A DNA stretch of 53,387 bases, taken from NCBI GenBank assembly GCA_947466005.1, contig CANIBV010000003.1, positions 1 to 53,387 on the forward strand. The letters run 5' to 3'. The translations under genes were made by a program, and so were the position numbers. Under the pieces are notes generated by a model. The model did no database searches. It saw nothing but the letters and a program-made list of their open reading frames with translations, and had not been told where the DNA came from. This document shows positions 48,228-53,387 of the stretch, piece after piece (the first letter of the stretch is position 1; each line of letters starts with the position of its first letter). The stretch comes from Spartobacteria bacterium (GTDB lineage: Bacteria > Verrucomicrobiota > Verrucomicrobiia > Chthoniobacterales > UBA6821).

Positions 48228-49142
48228 CTAGCTCGATGATCCCCCACTCCGCTGCAGGATCGCCTGGCGGGCCTGCTCCAGGGAGGAACGCTCCGCCTCA
48301 CTCAGGCTATTGATTCCATGATGGCTGATCTTTTCCAGCAAGCGGTCCATCTCCACCTCCGGGTCCACAAAGGGAACGGATGGCCTCTTGGAATTCTTCC
48401 CCTCCGATGCATCGGACTTTGCCTTCGCCCTTGCCGCCGCCGCGATCCCTCCGGACATCGCTGAGAATCGGGGGGTGCGCTTTCCCAAGCCCGGAAGAGA
48501 CCAGCGGAAGGCGAGGCCGAACATCGGCTCCTCAAATCCCGCACGACGCATCAGGTGGACCGCCAGAACGCAGGAGGAGATCAGGACAAGGACCCTAGGT
48601 GGTTGATGGTCGGCAAGCAGTTGAAGCGAGGAGATGGCAAGCAGTCCCACGAAGACCCAGCGGGCAGCCATGCCAAAAAAGAACTGGGCGCCCGGATGCA
48701 TTGCGACAAAGGCCGCAAAGACAGCGAAATTCACCTCTTGGGCACCGGTCAGGGTCTGGGAAATTCCGGCATAGCCGAAGGCTTGGAGAAGCAGAGGTCC
48801 CAGTAAGATGAGTCCAGTGTAGAGAATGGCAAAGCGCTTCCATCCCAGGCCGTTCTCCACCTCCTTGCCAAAGTAGTAGAGCATCACCATCTCGAAGAGG
48901 AACCAGACCGAAGGACCGGCCACGAAGGCATAGGTGACAAGGCGCCAGACCTGGCCATGAGCCACCGCGGCGCTGCTGTAAGCAAGGGAATCAAGCAACG
49001 CGCCGTGACCGGATGCAAGCAAAAGGGTTGCGGTCACCATCGCTCCACTGTGCAGGGCAACCAGCAGGGTGATCAGGCGGATGGGGAATTCCCCAAGATG
49101 AAAAAGGGGTTCTTCCTCCCCGGCGCGAAAGACTGCAGACAT
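48228..49142 (-). CDS. Rhomboid-fold membrane protein without catalytic Ser (pseudo-rhomboid)
   Basis: A 304-residue protein with six hydrophobic segments and rhomboid features (VWRLVTYAFV, LYYFGKEVENGLGWKRFAILYT). The catalytic G-x-S-G is replaced by TGAQEVNFAVFAAF, so the nucleophile is missing; a His remains further on (VLAVHLMRRAG). The C-terminal cytosolic tail ends in VDPEVEMDRLLEKISHHGINSLSEAERSSLEQA, a small domain I associate with rhomboid-like proteins of this group (DUF6576-like). The frame opens at 49325, but ATG 49142 (MSAVFRAGEEEPLFHLGEFP) is the likely start. It may act as a non-proteolytic membrane-protein chaperone or adaptor, which is inference. Confidence 0.82.
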   Translation of the reverse strand: MSAVFRAGEEEPLFHLGEFPIRLITLLVALHSGAMVTATLLLASGHGALLDSLAYSSAAVAHGQVWRLVTYAFVAGPSVWFLFEMVMLYYFGKEVENGLGWKRFAILYTGLILLGPLLLQAFGYAGISQTLTGAQEVNFAVFAAFVAMHPGAQFFFGMAARWVFVGLLAISSLQLLADHQPPRVLVLISSCVLAVHLMRRAGFEEPMFGLAFRWSLPGLGKRTPRFSAMSGGIAAAARAKAKSDASEGKNSKRPSVPFVDPEVEMDRLLEKISHHGINSLSEAERSSLEQARQAILQRSGGSSS

Positions 49143-49266
49143 CCCGTCATGATAGGGGGCACTGGAAAAATCGCAATGCGCCTGTGCGCCTGTGATCTCC
49201 TGCGATACGGAAATGAGGCGCGTGCCTCCAGCCCCAAGCCGCTGTGCCCTATTCTTACTGAATACC

Positions 49267-49431
49267 ATGCAGGCCCGGGATATCACCCACCCTTCCGATC
49301 GCCTCATCTCGGCGATGGAATGCATCTACTCGCACAAGATGACGGCGACTTCGGGAGGGAACCTCTCGAGCCTCGACGAGGAAGGCTCCAGCTGGATCAC
49401 GCAGTCCATGATCGCACGGCAGGAGGAATGA
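49267..49431 (+). pseudogene. N-terminal fragment of a class II aldolase
   Basis: From ATG 49267 the frame encodes 54 residues: RDITHPSDRLISAMECIYSH, then KMTATSGGNLSSLDEEGSSW, then ITQ and a short tail. The SGGNLS motif followed by acidic residues and WIT is the phosphate-binding loop of class II aldolase/adducin proteins such as fuculose-phosphate aldolase. The zinc-binding His residues and the rest (about 150 residues) are missing: the frame stops at 49431 and the element at 49498 follows. Read as a truncated gene. Confidence 0.5.
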
Positions 49432-49497
49432 CTGGCCGGCTCTTATCGAGTCACCAGGGAAGCCGTGGCTGCGTGGCCCGCCTCACGCCGCCCTAAT

Positions 49498-49656
49498 AGG
49501 CGCAGAGATTTTAGAGGCAGAGCAAGGCGTGAGAACGAAGCCGTATCGATGAATACGGCGAGTGAATACCGGGCCGTGGGAACGGCCGGGATAGCCTTCA
49601 CGAAGTATAGCCCGCAAGGGCGCTACTCACGGGCGTGAGAGCGGCAACAGCAAAAA
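49498..49656 (+). repeat. Dispersed hairpin element, copy 2
   Basis: Starts AGGCGCAGAGATTTTAGAGG like copy 1 at 28962-29055 (minus strand), followed by the same order of blocks. The central hairpin is GCCGTAT/ATACGGC at about 49540-49559, while copy 1 has GGCGTAG/CTACGCC: both strands of the stem have changed. Further hairpins follow: CCGG-GCCGT/ACGGCCGG near 49569-49590, AGCCC/GGGCG near 49608-49623 and CTCAC/GTGAG near 49626-49639. The rest of the gap to 49756 has more short stems (GGGCG/CGCCC) and no gene. Confidence 0.6.
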
Positions 49657-49756
49657 CGCGCGGCACAAAACACCTTCAACGGGCGGGAGTAGGTTGAATC
49701 GCCGAAGGCTACCGAAAGGGCGAGCAGCGTGGGCACGCCCGAGTTCAATTCCAAGC

Positions 49757-51058
49757 CTACAAAAGCAATAGAGCAGGGGACTCGAGCAGCTTGCGAAGGG
49801 CGGACATATACTCCGCTGCCACCGCCCCATCCACCACCCGATGGTCGCCGCTGAGAGTAATGCTCATCCTGTGGCCGATCTCGATCTCGTCACGGCTATT
49901 CACGACGGGCTTCTTGACGATGGCTCCGACGGCCAGGATCGCGGCCTGGGGAGGATTCACGATGGCGCAGAACTGCTCGATGCCATAAGAGCCGAGGTTG
50001 GAGACGGTGATGGTGCCTCCGGCATATTCGTCGGGCTTGAGCTTCTTGTCACGGGCGCGGGTCGCGAGATCCTTCACTGCGGCGCTGATTTCCTTGAGAG
50101 AAAGCTTCTGGGCGTCGCGGATAACGGGGGTGACAAGGCCATCCTCGACGGCGATCGCCACGGAGAGATTTACACTGCCGTACTCGATGATGGCGTCACC
50201 GGCGAAGGCGGCGTTGACCTTCGGTTTCTGCATGGCGGCGCGGGCCACGGCAGAGAGGGCGATATCGTTGAAGGTGATCTTGCCGCCACTGGCCTCAATG
50301 TATTCCTTGCGGAAGGCCATCATCGGTGCGGCGTCGATCTCAATGGAGAGATAGAAGTGCGGAATCTGGGTCTTGCTTGCCAGCAGTCGCTCGGCAATGA
50401 CGCGGCGCATACCGGAAAGAGGAACGCGGGTCTCGGGCATCCCGGCGATCGGGGTCGGGAGGATGGCGGCGACGGGTGAGGCACCCATCACGGGCGCGTT
50501 TGCGCCCCCTCCTACTGGAGCGTTCTCGACGTCAAAAGCAATGATGCGACCACCGGGGCCTGTGCCCTTGACGGCATCGAGTCGGACGCCGCGGGCATCG
50601 GCGATCTTGCGGGCAAGTGGTGAAGACTTGACCCTAATTCCGGCATTGATGTTACCGCCGGAAGCAGCTCCTCCTCCACCAGAGCGGAGAGCGGCGGCAC
50701 GAGCCCGGGGAGTGAGAGGACGGCCGGAAGAGATAGCGGGACGGAAGGTCGGGCCTTCAGCTGCAGCCGCAGCAGGAGCGGTGGGAGCAGGTGAGGCTTT
50801 CGGTTTGTCACCGGCTTTCTCCCCATCCTTCAGGACAAGGGCCAGCGCGGCGCCTACTAGGACCTTACCACCTTCTGGAACGAAAATATCGGCGAGCGTG
50901 CCCTCCTCAAAGGACTCCATCTCCATAGTTGCCTTGTCGGTCTCGACCTCTGCCAGAATGTCGCCTACTTCGATCTTGTCCCCCTTCTTCTTGTGCCAGC
51001 GCAGGAGGGTGCCCTCCGTCATGGTGTCGCTCAACTTGGGCATCGTGATCTCTGGCAT
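49757..51058 (-). CDS. pdhC: Pyruvate dehydrogenase E2, dihydrolipoamide acetyltransferase
   Basis: Transfers the acetyl group from lipoamide to CoA. The 433-residue protein has one lipoyl domain with Lys42 in VETDKATMEM, a Pro/Ala-rich linker (about 80-130), a peripheral subunit-binding domain (SSPLARKIADARGVRLDAVKGTGPGGRI, about 145-172) and a catalytic domain with the active-site His near 406 in SGDHRVVDGAVAAEYM. The N terminus MPEITMPKLSDTMTEGTLLRW marks it as a pyruvate-type E2. It is the last gene of pdhA-pdhB-pdhC, with family C repeats in the 172-base gap before it. Confidence 0.96.
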   Translation of the reverse strand: MPEITMPKLSDTMTEGTLLRWHKKKGDKIEVGDILAEVETDKATMEMESFEEGTLADIFVPEGGKVLVGAALALVLKDGEKAGDKPKASPAPTAPAAAAAEGPTFRPAISSGRPLTPRARAAALRSGGGGAASGGNINAGIRVKSSPLARKIADARGVRLDAVKGTGPGGRIIAFDVENAPVGGGANAPVMGASPVAAILPTPIAGMPETRVPLSGMRRVIAERLLASKTQIPHFYLSIEIDAAPMMAFRKEYIEASGGKITFNDIALSAVARAAMQKPKVNAAFAGDAIIEYGSVNLSVAIAVEDGLVTPVIRDAQKLSLKEISAAVKDLATRARDKKLKPDEYAGGTITVSNLGSYGIEQFCAIVNPPQAAILAVGAIVKKPVVNSRDEIEIGHRMSITLSGDHRVVDGAVAAEYMSALRKLLESPALLLL

Positions 51059-51111
51059 GGTCGTAGGAAGTGTGTTATGGGCTAAAAGTTTCGAGAATCG
51101 CCGGGGAAATT

Positions 51112-51192
51112 TTCCCGCAGAGGCGCAGAGGCGCAGAGGAATGAAGTTGAAGTTATTTTCCTCCTCCGCGACTCCGCGACTCCGCGTGAGAA
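51112..51192. repeat. Family C tandem microrepeats as an inverted pair between pdhB and pdhC
   Basis: CGCAGAGG-type units at 51112-51150 face ACTCCGCG-type units at 51157-51192. The arms pair imperfectly (AGAGGC against GACTCC) but with the same periodicity of eight bases and the same AATGAAGTTGAAG-like AT-rich spacer as at 29857-29947. The pair sits inside an operon-like series of co-oriented genes. Confidence 0.8.
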
Positions 51193-51230
51193 CATGCAGT
51201 CTTGGAAGGCAATGCGGTTCATGGAATGTA

Positions 51231-52205
51231 TCAAAAAGAGGAGAGGACCTTGGCTACGACGGCATGGGCGTCGGGAAGCTGAAGCTTCTCGAGCGGCATG
51301 CTGTAGATGGCCGGAGCATCGAGAGCCGTGACTCGTAGGACTGGTGCATCCAGATCGTCGAAGGCGTGCTCGGCAAGGAGGGCCGCGATCTGCGCGCTGA
51401 CGCCGCAGAAGGGCTTGTTCTCGTCGACTAGGACGGCGCGGTGAGTCTTGGCTACGGAATTGAGGATGGTCTCTTCGTCCAGCGGACGGATGGAGCGCAG
51501 GTCGACGACCTCGGCTTCGATGCCATGTTCTGTCGCTAGGATCTCGGCGGCGGCAAGGCAGGTGAGGACGGCGCGGCCATGGGCGATGAGGGAGACATCA
51601 AGCCCCTCGCGCTTCACTTCGGCAACGCCGAGCGGGATGGTGTAGGAACCGTCCGGAACCTCGCCGAGGTCACCGTAGAGAAGGGTGTTCTCCATGAAGC
51701 AGACGGTGTCATTATCACGGATGGAAGCAATCATGAGGCCCTTCGCATCGTAGGGAGTGGCAGGACAGACGACCTTCAGGCCGGGGGTGTTCGCCAGGAA
51801 GTTCTCCGGGGTGTGGGAGTGGGTCGCACCGACATTCGTGCCGCCGTTGGCAGGACCACGGATGACCATCGGTACATTGATGAGTCCGCCCGACATGTAG
51901 CGGATGCAGCCGGCGTTATTGATGATCTGGTCGAAGCCGACATACGCAAAGCTCCAGAACATGAGCTCAACCACCGGACGCAGGCCCATCATGGCGGCTC
52001 CGACGCCTAGACCGAGGAAAGCGGCTTCGCTGATCGGCGTGTCGATGACGCGCTTGGAGCCGAAACGCTTCCAGAGACCCTCGGTGACCTTGTAGGCGCC
52101 GTTGTACTGGGCGACTTCCTCACCCATGAGGAAGACGTTCTCGTCGCGGGTGAGCTCCTCGGCGAACGCGTCGTTGAGAGCCTGGCGGTAAGTGATGAGA
52201 GGCAT
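51231..52205 (-). CDS. pdhB: Pyruvate dehydrogenase E1 component, beta subunit
   Basis: With PdhA it decarboxylates pyruvate using thiamine diphosphate and reductively acetylates lipoyl-E2. The 324-residue length is typical. The N terminus ITYRQALNDAFAEELTRDENVFLMGEEVAQYNGAYKVTEGL contains the conserved Glu that activates the cofactor. Other landmarks are DTPISEAAFLGLGVGAAMMGLRPVVELMFWSFAYVGFDQIINNAG, MENTLLYGDLGEVP, and VVDLRSIRPLDEETI. It lies 106 bases after pdhA on the same strand. Confidence 0.97.
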   Translation of the reverse strand: MPLITYRQALNDAFAEELTRDENVFLMGEEVAQYNGAYKVTEGLWKRFGSKRVIDTPISEAAFLGLGVGAAMMGLRPVVELMFWSFAYVGFDQIINNAGCIRYMSGGLINVPMVIRGPANGGTNVGATHSHTPENFLANTPGLKVVCPATPYDAKGLMIASIRDNDTVCFMENTLLYGDLGEVPDGSYTIPLGVAEVKREGLDVSLIAHGRAVLTCLAAAEILATEHGIEAEVVDLRSIRPLDEETILNSVAKTHRAVLVDENKPFCGVSAQIAALLAEHAFDDLDAPVLRVTALDAPAIYSMPLEKLQLPDAHAVVAKVLSSF

Positions 52206-52217
52206 GCGGGAAGGTGT

Positions 52218-52247
52218 TTAGCGGTTTAGGCTGTAGGCTATTAGGCT
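52218..52247. repeat. TAGGCT tandem microrepeat between pdhA and pdhB
   Basis: TTTAGGCTGTAGGCTATTAGGCTAG, three TAGGCT units spaced by two or three bases, lies just upstream of the pdhB start. It resembles the other microrepeat families in length and location but has a different unit; only one array is seen in this window. Confidence 0.5.
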
Positions 52248-52311
52248 AGAGAATGCCGCTTCGCGGTGCAGATCGAGGGAACCAGATGAAAAAAAGGCGT
52301 TCATGGCAGAC

Positions 52312-53373
52312 TTATTCGCTGAAGAAGTGACGGCCGGTCTGGCCGGCCTTGGTCTTGTGATCCACCTCGTGGTAGATATCCTCAAAGATGCTCTCCTCGG
52401 AGGGCCATGGGCTGGCGATACCAAACTCAGCCGCGGCAGCAGCTTCAGCCTTAACCTCGGCGTCGATTTTCTCGATCCCGGCCTGAGTGATCACCTTCTC
52501 GCTGAGAAGCTGGTTCTGCCAGAGAGTGATCGGGTCGTGCTCCATCTTGTAGAGATCGATTTCTTCGGGGGTGCGATACTTCTTGGTATTCGCATCAGCC
52601 ACGGAGTGGCCGTAGTAGCGGTAGGTAGAGACCTCAAGAACCATCGGCTTGGACTCGATGCGGGCACGCTCCATGGCGGCCCCGAGGCCGGCGCGCAGTT
52701 CGTAGAGGTTGAATCCCCCGCAGAGGGCCCAATCGACATCAAAGCCCTCGGCCCGCGAGGCAAGGGAGTGCCGGAGCGCAGAGGAGCGCTCAAGGCTGGT
52801 GCCCATGGAGTAGCCGTTGTTCTCGATGACATAGACGATCGGGAGATCCCAGAGAGCAGCGATATTCAGACACTCGCTGTAGACACCCTGGTTGACAGCA
52901 CCATCACCGAGGAAGGCCACGGCACAGCCTTTGACTCCTTTGTACTTGAGAGCGAAGGCCAGGCCGAGGCCAAGCGGGGTCTGGCCGGCGACGATGCCGT
53001 GGCCGCCCCAATAATGCTTGTCGGGAGCGAAGAAGTGCATCGACCCACCCTTGCCCTTGGAGCAGCCGGTTCCCTTTCCGAAGAGCTCGGCCATGCATTC
53101 GTTCATGCCCATGCCGACCGCCAGAGCGTGGCCGTGGTCGCGATAGGCGGTAATGATCTCGTCGTTACCATTCATCAAGGAAGCGGTGCCAACCGCAACC
53201 GACTCCTGGCCAATATAAAGGTGAAGGAAGCCTCCCATGATGCCCTGATTGTAGTATTTCAGAGCCTGCTGCTCAAAGCGGCGGATGCGGAGCATCTCGC
53301 GGAGGAAGTGGATCTTCTCGGCAGGCTTCAGAGAGGAGTTGAAGGGCGACTTGGAGAAATCGGAGGAAGTCAC
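52312..53373 (-). CDS. pdhA: Pyruvate dehydrogenase E1 component, alpha subunit
   Basis: Binds thiamine diphosphate and carries out the decarboxylation step with PdhB. The 353-residue protein shows GFLHLYIGQESVAVG, the FAPDKHYWGGHGIVAGQTPLGLG loop, the cofactor motif GDGAVNQGVYSECLNIAALWDLPIVYVIENNGYSMGT, and the phosphorylation-loop-type RYYGHSVADANTKKYRTPEEI. The first visible start is GTG at 53373 (MTSSDFSKSP), only 14 bases from the window edge with no stop before it, so the true start may lie slightly outside. It heads the pdhA-pdhB-pdhC series. Confidence 0.95.
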   Translation of the reverse strand: MTSSDFSKSPFNSSLKPAEKIHFLREMLRIRRFEQQALKYYNQGIMGGFLHLYIGQESVAVGTASLMNGNDEIITAYRDHGHALAVGMGMNECMAELFGKGTGCSKGKGGSMHFFAPDKHYWGGHGIVAGQTPLGLGLAFALKYKGVKGCAVAFLGDGAVNQGVYSECLNIAALWDLPIVYVIENNGYSMGTSLERSSALRHSLASRAEGFDVDWALCGGFNLYELRAGLGAAMERARIESKPMVLEVSTYRYYGHSVADANTKKYRTPEEIDLYKMEHDPITLWQNQLLSEKVITQAGIEKIDAEVKAEAAAAAEFGIASPWPSEESIFEDIYHEVDHKTKAGQTGRHFFSE

Positions 53374-53387
53374 CTTGGGTGGGGCAG

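Noticed and set aside
49498..49756. CRISPR array or insertion sequence
   Set aside because: The stems are all different and irregularly spaced, and no transposase is present; better described as a hairpin-rich dispersed element.

Overview
The window reads as chromosomal DNA of a Gram-negative (diderm) bacterium of the PVC group, most likely a verrucomicrobium. This is inferred from protein style and gene company: TonB/ExbB-type energy transducers, OmpA, a TamB-like protein, Mpl, heptosyltransferase-like enzymes, a lysine/alanine-rich histone H1-like protein, rhomboid-like and GYF/Yip1 membrane proteins. No rRNA is present, so the genus is unresolved. Most of the window is GC-rich, conserved housekeeping sequence.

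Layout: (1) 1-3175, accessory: tail of an unknown gene, a strongly structured leader before a possible HTH protein, then an AT-richer type II restriction-modification pair (C5 methyltransferase plus NgoMIV-like endonuclease) and a small acidic protein. (2) 3189-12238, mainly minus strand: secA, tadA, rpe, a four-repeat membrane protein, lpdA, an isolated STAS protein (plus strand) and mnmG. (3) 12239-12656, an AT-rich gap next to mnmG with a perfect DnaA box and a parS-like palindrome; genes diverge from it on both sides, so it is my best candidate for the chromosomal origin. (4) 12657-28950, all plus strand: OmpA-like protein, glnD, an ABC permease, a TamB-like protein, yicC, gmk, a stand-alone CoaC, the histone-like gene, an inositol monophosphatase, ispF, cysS and a left-handed beta-helix protein. 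(5) 29084-31214, minus strand: zinc-ribbon protein, folA, thyA, hisI. (6) 31297-34784, plus strand: roadblock-domain protein, ExbB-like, ExbD-like, TonB-like and a membrane zinc-ribbon protein, an apparent energy-transducing cluster with altered key residues. (7) 34785-35345, gene-free with two DnaA boxes. (8) 35346-49142, envelope and redox genes: DUF167, two GT9 glycosyltransferases, mpl, a CysJ-like reductase, trxB, a thioesterase, a LolD-like ATPase, GYF/Yip1 and DUF2752 proteins, a YycJ-like hydrolase, tRNA-Arg(UCU) with an integrase remnant beside it, an aldo/keto reductase, a GT2, mazG and a pseudo-rhomboid. (9) 49267-53373: a class II aldolase fragment, a hairpin-rich repeat and the pyruvate dehydrogenase genes pdhA-pdhB-pdhC, whose E3 could be the lpdA at 8.5 kb.

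The least explained material lies between genes. At least three families of 7-8 bp tandem microrepeats, often arranged as inverted pairs, sit in gene gaps across the window. A larger element occurs twice with a compensatory change in its central stem. With the candidate origin/parS sites and the apparent relocation of an Asp from ExbD to ExbB, these are the observations I would follow up first. No CRISPR array, intact transposase or prophage was seen.
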